Shown in pieces: positions 46,905 through 59,900 of a stretch of 64,000 nt of DNA (positions are counted from its first letter, which is position 1; every line of letters starts with the position of its first letter). Source of the stretch: Crambe crambe (taxonomy: Eukaryota > Porifera > Demospongiae > Poecilosclerida > Crambeidae); the NCBI GenBank assembly GCA_963924555.1, contig OZ004592.1, forward strand, positions 3,968,001 to 4,032,000, in the 5' to 3' direction. The notes under the pieces are model-generated. The model was not told where the DNA came from and ran no database searches. It worked only from the letters and a program-made list of their open reading frames with translations. Both the position numbers and the translations under genes were made by a program.

Positions 46905-47034
46905 CATCATTATGCGCATGCGTAGTTTAGAATATAGGGAGTGGCATTATACAGCAGATAAACAAATGCAGCGGTGAACCATTGAAATAAACGAATGATC
47001 ATACTAAAGCTTCGGTTCGGGCTTAGTGTGAATC
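46905..47034 (+). promoter_or_regulatory. Putative promoter of gene 2
   Basis: TATGCGCATGCGTA (46,911-46,924), an NRF-1-type palindrome, lies 111 bp before the ATG, with 'ATAGGGAGTGGC' next to it; the pair is conserved at 12,887. No TATA box is evident. The transposon at 45,846-46,897 ends right beside it and separates it from older upstream sequence. Confidence 0.5.
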
Positions 47035-47923
47035 ATGGGGAACAAGTCCAACAAGGAGAAACGACCCGATCTTGATCCCTCTATGCCCTCAGGGGGTGTT
47101 CCTTCTTCTTCAAGTACGAGACTAAATGATCATAACGCTGGGCTTTGCAATTCTTCTTCAAAGTCTGATAATGAGTCCAGTAATTCTTCTCCACAAAAAA
47201 CTGACTCTTCTTCTAGCCCTCCCCCTCCAAACGCTGTGCTGAATGTTCCTGCCCCAAGGACTCTGTCAAGTGAGCCTCCCCCTCCAAGCGCTGTGGCGAG
47301 CGTTCCTGCCCCAAGGACTCTGTCAAGTGAGCCTCCCCCTCCAAGCGCTGTGGCGAGCGTTCCTGCCCCAAGGACTCTGTCAAGTGAGCCTCCCCCTCCA
47401 AGCGCTGTGGCGAGCGTTCCTGCCCCAAGGACTCTGTCAAGTGAGCCTCCCCCTCCAAGCGCTGTGGCGAGCGTTCCTGCCCCAAGGACTCTGTCAAGTG
47501 AGCCTCCCCCTCCAAGCGCTGTGGCGAGCGTTCCTGCCCCAAGGACTCTGTCAAGTGAGCCTCCCCCTCCAAGCGCTGTGGCGAGCGTTCCTGCCCCAAG
47601 GACTCTGTCAAGTGAGTCTCCCCCTCCAAGCGCTGTGGCGAGCGTTCCTGCCCCAAGGACTCTGTCAAGTGAGCCTCCCCCTCCAAGCGCTGTGGCGAGC
47701 GTTCCTGCCCCAACGACTCTGCCAAGTGAGCCTGCCCCTCCAAACGCTGTGCCGATTGTTCCTGCACCAAGGACTCTGCCACCCCCTCCAAACATTAAGC
47801 CTAGTAACCGTCATTCTCCAAAGTCCGAGGTCAGAAATGCAGGGCCTCCTTCACCATGGACTGGACGAAAAGTCTCTCGACAAGAGAGACGAAGAATTGA
47901 AAGAATTAAGCGCAAGTCCAAAG
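47035..47923 (+). CDS. Gene 2 exon 1: N-terminal Pro/Ser-rich region
   Basis: The start is the first ATG (GAATCATGGGG context). Gly2 and the next residues NKSNK satisfy the N-myristoylation pattern, with basic residues after it, as in membrane-anchored adaptors. A Ser-rich stretch, ten 19-residue PPPP repeats, and a basic tail ('QERRRIERIKRKSKG') follow. The donor AAAG|GTAGCT is in phase 1. Without splicing the frame runs to 48,075, adding about 50 unremarkable residues. Confidence 0.65.
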
Positions 47924-50900
47924 GTAGCTACATAACGTTCATGCCTTACCCCATTGGTCTTACTGACCTTTTATCAAGTTTAGGGAAAAAAAGGGGTGAT
48001 GAGTTTGGTTGTCATCTTTTAGTTCCCAAGCAGAGAAATGTGTTTTACCTGTCCCATTTTCTCAAACACGATTAAAACTAAATTTTAATCTGTAGTGTAT
48101 ATGGATTTTTGGGATCGATGATGGGAAGTAGTCCAATCACAATATCCTTACATCATGTGGTAACATGGATGGTCCCTTATGCATCCCTTTTTGTATGCCT
48201 GCACAAGCATAAGGCTAGCTATGGCTAAAAATTATATGGATTTCTTATTAATGGTGAACCCACTAAGTTCTGCCCTAGAATTATCATCATAAAACAACAA
48301 CAACAATAACAACAAAAAATAAGCAACAATAAAACCCACCAAAAAACCACAACATGATAACCTTGAAGAACAGTGGGCAAAATAAACACTCTCATAATAC
48401 TTCTACGATCGAGTGGATTGACTTGAGATAACAGCTGTTCATAAATAATATCATAAAAGTGAAAATAGTGCATGTAGTAGTAGATTTGTTTCATAGGTCC
48501 CTGTAGCTCAAATATTTGCGTTAAAGAATAAATTTGAAATAAATGTCTGAACAGTTAAGTAGAATGGTATCTCCAACCCTTGAATCTTCTGTGTCCATTC
48601 AATATCATACCCACTCTTCTTAAAATAGAGGATATTTTCATTGACAAATTTAATTGTCCTGCTTTTCTTGCTACCAGTTCTTTCTCACGTATGAACATTT
48701 AACTGACTGCTACCACCCAGATTTCAATATAATCTAAGACAGATTTGTTGCACTCTTTCTCTCTACTTGTGGAGCTAAGTTATTGCACTGATACTAAGAC
48801 TATAGTTGATTCAAATGGAGTGATCTGACTGGTCAGTCGCAGGGCTCTTATTTCACTTAGTGCCCATCGTCCTTGGCAGTGGGCACTATGTAGCTGAGTC
48901 TCAGGCCCTTAGTAGTGACCTCGCTGTGCTCAGTCACTACAGCCCAGGGCCTTCAGGTCTCTTGAATGCAGTATATCCATTGATCTCGGTGTCTAACTAT
49001 TATTTAGCCAGTGAAGACACTACCTCTATGATATTGTGTGAATAATGGGGAGGGGAATTTATGCCAAATCCCCCCCCCCCCCCCCCCCCCACCAAAAAAA
49101 AAAAAAATCATAACAAAGAGAAAGTGTTGTCCAAATGTACATTATGAAAGTACAGAACCATGTACCTAGGCCCATTATTGCACCTACGGTAACAGACCAT
49201 TATAGCATCCTTATAATAAGAGTATTGGGGAACATTAAAATTTTCATATGAAGTACTACTCCAATGGAGCATCCGTGCCATCCCTACTTAGAGAGTATTC
49301 ATGTGTCCTGTAATACTAGACCAGATACAAAAGTAGTTTTTTCTGCCTCAGTTACTCCCCACTTAATCTCATACCATGCAGAATAACTTTCCCTCTGTAG
49401 CATGATCTGGTGTTACAGGGTTCTGTTCAAGTGTCCTGAGTTAGAGAGTTATGACTTTCAGTGTTGAGTGTCAGTACCACTATGTGCAGACCAGTGTGGT
49501 GATACTGTACTTTTAATGTTTTACTTACTTATTTCTAGCTCCTCCCCTCAGTGTGGACAATATCATGGCAGTCCTACAAACCCTTCCATGGAGGGAGGTT
49601 GGTGACGTGCTGGATGTCCCTGACTCCAAGCTTGATGCAATAGATGCTGACCACACAACAGACGAGGAAAAAAAAGGAGCAGTGATAAGATATTGGCTGT
49701 TGAGGGATCCGTACGCCTCCTGGAGGATGCTTATATTGAATCTTGACTGGGAAGATAAGTTGGACATGGCAGACCGGATACGGAACTATGCAGAGAAGCA
49801 AACAGGTCAGTAACCACATCAAATAGTTGGTCCCCCCAATTAATGTACTGCATATAGCTTGAATGAAAGCATAGTGGGTGAGAAAGAATGACTTTACTAT
49901 GATCACCCTCTCTTTGTTTGTGTGAGTGAGTAACTGTTGAAGTCACATAGTTGTACTGTCTACTTTGGACTGTAGGAACATAATATTATGTTATAGGCAT
50001 GGGTATGGTGAAAGTCTGTCCAGTTGTGTCCCCGGAGTCCCAGGGATGGGATTATAGTAGGTCACTTGAGTGTACAATTTAAAATTAGGACTGACTCTCC
50101 AAGGTTGTCCCTTAGTGTCAGTCTATGGACATTAGTGAATTAGCATAGCAACCTCAACCTGTAGTTCCAATAGTAACTACTAGCCCTGATGAAACAAATT
50201 TTTTCCCAAATATAAACATACTTATTCGAGTGCACTGGGTTTAATGTGGTATGAGCAAGACTCTACGTACATCCAGATGTCAAGACATTTCAGTTAGAGT
50301 ATAATAATGATATATGTGTAGTACGTTGCAAAAAGGATTTTTTCTATCTACCACAAGCTACCATAAAAACTGTAGAATTATATTTTAATCACATCCCCTA
50401 GCCCTCGCTATATACACCAGTACAGTACAGTTGATTCTTTTTTTATCCGGAGAGAAATCTAGCTAGCTGCTACCAGTAGCCACTGTATCTCTGCCATCAC
50501 AATCAATGGCTGAAACTTACACAAAAGGATCGATGAATGAAGCCAAACCATGACTAGAAGAGCTGCATCGCATGAGTGGACTGTCTAACTTTCAAGATCC
50601 TTTTATGTAGCAGTGATCAAAGATGACAGTAGTTGGACATGTATTTTTGACTGCTCTCCAATTAGAATTATGTCTCTAGAAATGGCCCACTGTTATGTTA
50701 TTTTAAAGGACCTGTTAATCTGAAGAGCCTATAAATATTATCAAGAACATTAATTTGTTATAGCATTACATTACACAAAAAAATTACAAAAAATAATAAT
50801 AAAGAAAAAGCATTTGCCTTTACATTTTATGAAACTATAGCATACTAGTTGTATAGTCTGAACTATGGTTTTGATCCTTGGGCCTGTAGCTGTTCACTCC

Positions 50901-53900
50901 AGCTGCAAACCCACAAATATTATACATTAGGATGTCAGTCTTCAGTTGTATTGCAAACTATAGAAGAGCGGACAGTATCCAAGAAGATGCTGACTCCAAA
51001 GAACATTCTCGAGAAGAAAAAGTTTAACTTCTTCCTTGAGGCAGACACCATGACCCCACTTTACCTCTATGCAAAAACTGTAGAGTGATCAGATGCTTGG
51101 ACATGTTTCATAGTTCTTTGATGTTGACTAGAAACTGGTATTCATAGCTAATGGCTGCTGGCTTCTAAAACAGCAACAGGGCCAAGGATTAGAAGTATAG
51201 TCCAGACTATTATAGAGGTAGGCAGCTTTATAAAAATAATGGCTAACTACTAAAAAAATATTAATGAGCAAACATGACTTATTTATGGGTGACCAAATAG
51301 GCCTAACATTCATCCTCTTATTTATATGCACATCATCACAGAATGTAGTACTTCTCCTATGACTCAACTGCAATGTACGTGTTGTAGATCCAAAGAATAA
51401 TCACATGTGATTTTATATACTTGAAGGCCAGAAAATTTGCTGAGAATTTAATTTAACTCTCCAGTTAATAACTGTATTTATTATTATAAAGGTTATGAAA
51501 GTTGTAGTTGATGCTAGCAGTATCAGCAGTGGTCAGAATTATTGTGATACTGAACGTCTTTCTTCCAAAATTTCATTTTCATTCTTTGAAACTGTGAAAG
51601 CATTTCTTTAGATGATTGTTCTCTCTGAATGCTATGGTACATACTTGAAAAATGAATATGATTGAAATTTACTTCATGGAAGTGCATGTACAATAATTAT
51701 ATTTCCTGCCAGCTTCAGCCCTGCTTGCATATTTTTATTACAGACTTTTAACGGGGAAAGAGATTCTAATCCCAACTATCTACTTTGTTATGATATTATT
51801 TGGATTTGGTGTAATCTTGTCCCCCAGACCCCAGCCTCACCTGTCACAGTTTGTTGACTGCTCTGGACACTGTGAAGAATGCAAAGGACAATGATGAGAT
51901 TGAGAACAGTTATGATGGTATTTTGGAGAATGTACTTACTATACCAAATCCCAAGTGTAAGGAGATGAGGTCATATTATGCAGATGAGGAAGATTATAGA
52001 AAGAAACTTGTGGAATACTACATAACAATGTCTCCATGGGCTAGTTGGAATCATGTCGCAGGGAGACTTCTCGTCTATGAACATCATGGAACTCTTGAAA
52101 AAGTCAAGGGGAATGTTAAAGTTGATAAAGGTGGGTGTGTGGTAGATGAGGAGGAGAGATATGGGATATGCTAATCCTCAGAGTGAGTGTAAACTCTCTC
52201 TATTTAGTGATCAAACAACATGCTCCATAGAGAAAATACAAAATTGGATTCAGTATGTAATTGCTGCTCTAAATGTTTCTCCCTGTTATATCACACATGT
52301 CCAAGATTACCTATGAATGTCTTGTGTGACAATAGAATCTCTCATGCTTAGTAATATGCCAGTCCATCCCTACTTGTACTCCTTAGTCAAGGACCAACCC
52401 AGCTAGTCTGTCTTGCAAGTTACTGATCACATTTTGTAAAGGGTCGGGCTCACGAGACTAGTCCATTCCAATGTGTCACATATTACACTCTCAATTCTAA
52501 GCCAAAAACAAATGTCCTGGTTGATCCCAAATTACATCAGAGAGTTGGTAGTGGTAATAAATAATTCAATGTGACATATGGAAGACAATGTTCAATGGTG
52601 GAATGGGGTGGTTATGAATCAATAATTTTGGTAAGGGGTCATCACTCACATAAAATGGTGTCTACTCGCAACAGTGTGTAATCCAACCTCTTGATTGCTT
52701 GATGGCAAAGAATTGTTGATTTCCGCTCTGGTAAGACCAAAGTAAATGTAGCCATATATATGATGTGGAGAAGCAGTTAATGTTGTACTTGGTATGTAAT
52801 TAACATTATTACATATGATCTTGTACATATGACTGGTCTGCTGTAACAGTTGAACCTCTCTTAATTGTTGGGCTTGTTGAGGTCAAGGTCTCAATAATGA
52901 TGATCTAGCTATTAAAACTCTCCCTCCCCTGTTTGTAGTTTGATAGTTAGCTAGTGGAGGAGTCACTTTTCCCAAGTAAGTATTCGGAGTTTTCCTGATA
53001 CCGAAATTATGTGTAGCTTGTAAGAAAGTCTCAGCCTTGGAGGTGTTGTATTTTATAAACTCAAGTGCTGTGAATATATTGACCTCTGACCCTATATCTT
53101 CCATTATGGACTAAGCTGACCCCATATACCAGGTTGGTCTATTAATTAATTAGAGTCATTTCCAAATCAGAAAGGCCAATCAAAATCATGCAGAGTGATT
53201 AAGATTATCCTCTGTTAAGCATAGAGTACCACTGAGCAATTATTCTATTGTATAGCTATTGGACAAATTAGAAATCCAAAGCTTGACACTGAGTTTAACC
53301 AAATTGAATATATCTAACACCAATAGGATTTTTGCCTCGGCACCAAAGTGCCGAGGTACTGTGCTGGAAGCGACTATGATCGGCGATGGTGGTACGTTTC
53401 ACGCGCACGTGCAATGATGCACGATGATGCGTATTTAGCACGTGCATTAATTTAGCTCTGCGCTTAATAGCTAGCTAGACATACAGTACTAAGGACAAAC
53501 AGACAGGCTCAGGCTCGCAGTCAACTTAGTGCTGATGCTTCTTGGCCGTCTTTTACCAACAAATCAAGCCCATTATCACATGCAGAGAACTGACTAAAAG
53601 ACAGCAGTGAACAAAAACAACAGAGATTGCAGTGTACACGAACTAGTGATCGTTTAAAGTGTCAAAGAGAGAGCCATGGTGAAGGAGAATCTCAGAACTA
53701 AGACTTTGAGGCTTCCAAACAATGAGAGAATCCAGTACACATACTTCAATCAAGCTATGCTTGAGAATAACCATTAAACAGCAGTTCCAAATCGTTGAAC
53801 AGCAAAAATACTAGCTGTGTAAATACTAATCTTACTATAATATAAGCCATGTTGCTCAGTGTGCACTCTCCACAGAAAAGAAGCTATTTTGGCAACATTT

Positions 53901-56900
53901 TGTAGAAACATTTGACCCCACAAACCCCTGCACTTTTCATATGCCCATGCAGCAAGTGTTCAGCAATTCCAAACGTAATCATCCTTGTAGGACTCTGGGT
54001 TCAAGCCGGTGATCCTTCAGTGTATCTTTATTGTCTCTTATATACCACTGTCACGTCATATTCACTGTAAAGCATTTAAAATAAATAAACATAGAAAGGT
54101 TGCACTTAAGTGCCGAGGCATTCCTAGTCTTTTTAAAAGACTATAATTTTATTCAATGTTGTTATTGTTCATGTTCTCTCTTACAGACCCCTCCCTTAAC
54201 CTCACTAATCTCACTAAGCTGTTGGAAGATGTGGAGGATTGGAGTAATGTGGGTCTATATCTTGACATCCCTTACTCAGTGCATGAGAGTATCAGCAATC
54301 AACACTCCAGTATGTCCCAACGTAAGGAAGCTTGCTGGGAATGGTATCTGAATAACCACCCATCCCCATCGTGGCATGACATAGCATCTGTTCTATATGT
54401 GGCTAAGGAGCATGAAGTGCTGGAAGTGTTGAAGAGTCAGTACCTCAAAGGTGGGTTGCATATTGTAAGTGGTATGACATGATCAGTGGTACTATAAGTG
54501 TATATACTATAGAGCCATGCATGTGATTAACCTCAGTGCATGTGCAAGTGTGTATCTGTGTATCTGTTACATCCACCACACTGCCAGTAGTGATTAGAGC
54601 GCTTCAATTTCAGCCTTAACGATGTCCAGACGATACTCTCCAGTGTTTAAATTGAGCTGATTTCGGAAAAGGCTTTATTCCGGCAAGAAGGGCAGCTCCT
54701 TACTATATGTAATATCTTATCTAACTCTAACACACCTGCACGAGAATGATGCTATACTGAAGGTAAGTGCATTACATCACCGAGAGCATTATAGCATCAT
54801 TTGAGTGCACCATGCATTGAAACACATGGAGCTAGATCAGAGTGATCTAAGCAATTTAGTGCTGACCACATGACTTGGATCTAATCAGATTCCAGTTGGA
54901 GCATTCTTATGACTCACCATAATCTTTCTTTTATTGTATCTAGCAAGTTCTGAACTTCTGACACATGTTTGGTTTTTAAAGAATGCATGCAATTATCGAT
55001 GAAGTTTAAAAAATAAATTAGGCAAATTCCTGAGGTTTTCCTTCTTGAAACCCAATGTAAATATTGAAATGCTAAAGTCTATAAAAGAAGATATTTAGCT
55101 CCTCACTTAGGCCAGACCAATTTGAATGTTGCTTCCAGAAAGTGACCTTGGTGGCAGGAATAAATTTATAAGAACCAAAAATAATTGTTATACATAAAGT
55201 GACTCGTGGAAGGAACAATTTTTAGTTCCAATGAATAATTATATTATACAGAGAAAGCATTGATTTCCTGTCAAGAAAAAACAAAATACTAGTCCAGAGT
55301 TTTTCAAATATTACTGACAGCTCATAATGTGGTCCATCTGTGCGGCACAGGAAACATATTGGTCTTACCAAGGTTTCATTTAGAAATTTGTCCGGGGGGG
55401 GGGGGGGGGGGGGGGGGCAGATACAAGTATATGGAAGGGGGAAAAATTATGAGGCCATGTAGGGTAAACACGTAGGGTTAACAAACATCAAAATTATGCT
55501 GCCTTCAATAATATTCCCTACATCACTGCCTAAACCAAGCAGAACACTTTTACACTGACATGAACAATTAAAGCAGCTTGGTGGGAGGCAGTGATGTAGG
55601 GATTATTATTGAAAACAGCATAATTTTTATTACAGAAACTGCCATAGGTTAAAGTACTAGCATAATTTTTTTTTCCTTTCACTTGTTTGTTTACTTTTTA
55701 TATGACCTTTGGATATTAATGTTTTACTCACTGGGCGCGCACGTGCATACGTACGAGGGGGGATTTTTGATTTTTTCTTGGGTGGGGTCCCCCCTTCCTA
55801 ATCCACAGGGAGGGCTAGAGTACAAGAAGGAAATGTACATACAGCCTGATACAGGTAGGTAATTACTCTCAGTTGACACAGTAGGTGTTGCAGAAATTCC
55901 CTTCTGCCTCATGGCTCATCCATGCAGAACAGGTTGTGTATGAAAGCTCAGTACATGATTATTATCTGTTGTAAATTTTCAAGGGGGGAGGGCAAAAAAT
56001 TACCACTTCATCTTCCACTAGTGTTTGACCACCACAATGGAAAGTTTGCTGTACGAGTACTGTAATACTGAGGTTCAGCAGGATCTTGGCAAGTAAGAGA
56101 ACGAGCTATAATGGTGGAGTGATTGGTGGAAATAATATACTTCCACTTCCTCAAGATCACACAGCATATTTTTCTCTTCTGGTTTAAGCTTCAGAGTACA
56201 CACACCTATATGAACAAGAAAATTATATGGAAAGTACAAAGACATGGTTTGAAACGTTCTACTGTAGTATTTCTGCTACTAGTCAACTATAAACTCAAAT
56301 AGAGTGAAAACTTTTATCCAACTATAGATTCAACGACTGACAGAAAAAAGATAACTTTGTGATTAAAAAACATTAAGTGCACATACAGGAAATACAATAT
56401 TATACCACAAACAAGATAACATGACCACACGAATACAATTACATAAATCAATCAAGACCAGTTAACTATAGCTGATAACCTGCATAGTTGGAGTACTCAA
56501 TGGCACCATATGATTCTGACATCCATCCATCACTTATTTCAACCTCAGCTTCACCAGATATCAATGCTCTTTCTAAAACAGATCCAAACATTTCAACTAT
56601 TACAGTAGAGGGAAGCAAAAGTGTGTTACCCCTTCTTGCCTCAGCAACTATTAGCGGCCATTTTCCAAATTTCACACATGGACTCCTTTTGATTACGTGA
56701 CTAAACTGATGATGTCATTTTTAAATTTATAAATGAAATTAGCTATAATTATACCCAGTGGACTCATGAAGCAATATTTCAAGTTGGTCTGGCCTTACTG
56801 TAAGCTGAGGCTGGAAGGTGATAGTCCTAATCTTCCATTAGGCTCCTGCAGAATTGTTATATTAACTAGTTATGTGCTCGTAGCACAGAAGGGCAAGCGA

Positions 56901-59900
56901 AGCAACATAGCTTGCTATTAAAACTTTAAATGTTGCATTATGATATTTTGGAGTTGCATGCATGCCCTCTTCTCGTAGAGTCTATAAGCCCTTGATTCTA
57001 CTAACCTAGCTTCTCTTTGTTAAGCACACTCTGAATCTTTTTTGTCCAGCCTTATTTCCCTTCTCCTTCATTTCTTCTGTACTTGGCATCCTCAGACTCT
57101 GCTTGTCATTTTCTTCTTTCTCTATCCCTTTCTCAGAGCTTCTTCTGGCTCTATCCTTCGCATTCCTTCGATCTAACCTTGCTCTTTTTTGCTGCTCATT
57201 TTTGCAGTGTTCATTCAACATGCATCGTTGGCTAAAAGTTTTGCAATCGTTTCTATAGCTATTTTGCGCATGTGCAGTATTTTACACTCAGGGGTTGACG
57301 TACGTACACTCACAAATATATATCGCCACTATTCACATTGCACACCATAGAAAGGGGCTCGCTTTGCTCACCATTGAAAAATTTTACGCACATGCGCATT
57401 GGAGATGAATTTTCCCCCACCCAGTTTCTGCAGAATTAGAAGCGATGGACTATTTAGAGAGAGAGAGAGACTTGTGTACGTGGCTATCACGAGTAGAGAG
57501 CTATTTGGGCTGCTGAGGAGCTGGAGTGTAGGTGAGAACCAACACTTTTGATCCATACACTGTCGCTGTTCTGATATGGTGGTTGGACGTCTACCACAAA
57601 AGGAATCACGAGCCTATTGACTTTTAAAAGGAGAGGAGGGCAGATAAAGAGCCTTATAAATGGACTTGAGATCCCTTGCACTATAATATGCAGGGGAAAC
57701 CCAAAGGAGTGCAGAAACTACTAACACTTAAAAATTGAGGCAATCATAATCGTGAATCATAGCTACAATTATTATGAGTGTCAATCAATTGCTGTTATGG
57801 AGCTTGAGGAATGCCAGCCTTGATGGAACCATTTGTAATAAGTACGGGGGAAAACATTTCCATGAAATGAAAAAAATGTAGGGATGACCATTGCTCGAAA
57901 AAGTAAGGAAACAAGAGTAGGGATGAAAGATGGAAATGGGATCAATCTTTGTTCTGTATATCAAGCCAACAATCCCTACATATGTACGTTGGGTAGCTTC
58001 AGATTATAGTGCGGTAATGTGTGGATTGTTGGCTGGATATAAAGAACAAAAATTGATCCCATTTCCATCCTTCATCCCTACCCTTGTTTCCTTACTTTTT
58101 CAAGCAATGTGTCATCCCTACATTTTTTTTCATTTCACAGAAATGTTTTTCCATTACATGTTCCTGGTCTTTTTCTCTCTTTATGGTTTTATGTATGTAC
58201 AGATGCAAGAGTTCATTTTCTATGTGTATGCAGGGACAGAAGTTTCTTGAGATGTATAGTTCTCTAATAGCATAGCAGCCTAATGATTATTTATCAGCGA
58301 GTCAAGACTTATAAAGTGTAGAGCTATACTTGGAGGTCAAGGATGCAGATGAATCTGAAATAGAGTTTACTGGTAGATGGATCCCTGAGTTGTTTATGAT
58401 CTAGCACGCACATATCTACAGCTAGAGCTTAGCTAGTTGAGTAATATCAGAGAGTACAATAGTACTCTCTAAGTAGGGATGGCACGGATTGCCCCATTGG
58501 ACTAATGCTTAGTATTTTCTTTCATAACTCCAGGATACTTCCCTCCTACAGTCAGCAACTCCTAACTTCAAGATTTCAATGTGCTAGGACTGAAGTTCAC
58601 ATGCTGATCCAACATCTTCAACTCCTTGAAGCTTCTTATCACTTTCCATTCTGCTTCAAAATTCCTTGGCTGGTTTATTGACAGCAATGTCCATTGGTTG
58701 AACTGTTGGTTGGAAGTAGATGTAGTTGTTGTTGATAGTGGTCATCACTTGGACTAGTGCAGCCTTGTTTGTATCACCTTCATACTCTCTCTGCACTTCC
58801 ACATATGGAATAATGACATTGTCGATGTACTGGATCATCATTTCTTCTTTTGACGAATGTTTAGATGAGTGTGTCACAATACAGTCAGGTTGGAAATTAA
58901 AATTAGATTGTCTTGCCTTATAAATAGGCAAGAAATCACCAGTAAATGAAGCACAGAAAAGTAATGTTTGTAGTGATTTCCACTTTCTTAGAACCTTCAC
59001 GATCCATTGGCCAAGCAGATGCCAAGTACCGGTTTGGTAAAAATGAGCTCCAGAGAAATCTCTTCCATTGTTATCTAGAAAACTCTCCTTCAAACTTCTG
59101 CTAGTTGTGCTTGCCCTTTGATGTGCTTGCCCTTTGATGTAGTTGCCTTCCTCTTCGTCAAGTTTATTCTATGATAAGTTCAGTTCCTACTCAAGCTACA
59201 ATAATGTGACCCCCAAATTCAACTGATTCTTGTGACATCAGGATCCCATGGGAAGAAACAGATGCTGTGATTACACCTTATTGTTCTCTAAATAAAATGC
59301 TCTATATAAGACAATGTCCACATTTCTTTGGTTGTATGGCAGTCACTTCGACATCTGAATCAACCTTTCTCTTCATGTAACTCTTTACCAAGCTTGTGTG
59401 AGAAAATAGATCTATAGCTGCTGAGATGCCATGCTGACTAGCATATTTGCTAATAGCTACTAGTAATTTAGTCTGTTGGAAATACCTAGAAATAATAATA
59501 TACAATGTGTATAGCTATGGACCACGCTTCTTTAAAACTGTCAGAGGCATCTATTGCTTTCACTTCATGCTGCCAGAAAATGATCTGGGAGTCCATTTCT
59601 TGGTTTAAAATATCCACAAAGTGACATGGTAAAATATGGGGATATACCATATCTTCATTTTTTAAATTTTCCGTCCATACTTCCATGATGCTAACACTAA
59701 CAACTTGATTTTGGTCTTGAAAGAAAATTCTCTCAGAGCTTTTCAATGGTATATTTTACCTACTCTACAAAAAAAAAATAATTAATAATGAAATAAAATA
59801 TGGGATGATACAAGACCTCAGTGGTTAAAAATATTCATAAGTGACCACAGACCCCTAGTAGACCTTCGATATTGCTAGTATTTCTATTAACCCAATTGCT

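Larger units (their letters stand above)
38360..46930 (+). repeat. Duplicated unit C, diverged copy of unit A
   Basis: Colinear with about 5,830-12,945: 'GAGTCTTTCAGCCTCCAAC' (38,383 and 5,839), the half-exon, modules X and Y, and the promoter block at the end. It has many small indels relative to A, its own TTAA foldback insertion, and a larger insertion at 45,846-46,897. It runs directly into gene 2. Confidence 0.75.

Noticed and set aside
47130..47935. Minus-strand ORFs (221 and 192 residues) and a second plus-strand ORF (230 residues) over gene 2 exon 1
   Set aside because: Shadows of the 57-bp minisatellite; only the frame with the MGNKSNK start and the phase-1 donor fits the gene.
50849..51088. 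79-residue ORF in gene 2 intron 2
   Set aside because: No domain, and flanked by inverted repeats that suggest a worn foldback element.
53990..54030. tRNA gene suggested by GGTTCAAGCC
   Set aside because: No A box at the proper distance and no cloverleaf could be drawn; it is part of a transposon.
57930..58250. 106-residue hydrophobic ORF
   Set aside because: It lies across the arms of a foldback element.
59486..59746. Possible CAF1/CNOT7-like fragment ('IMEVWTENLKNED')
   Set aside because: The likeness is limited to a few residues and rests on memory; the flanking block also repeats at 59,968, so TE debris is more likely.
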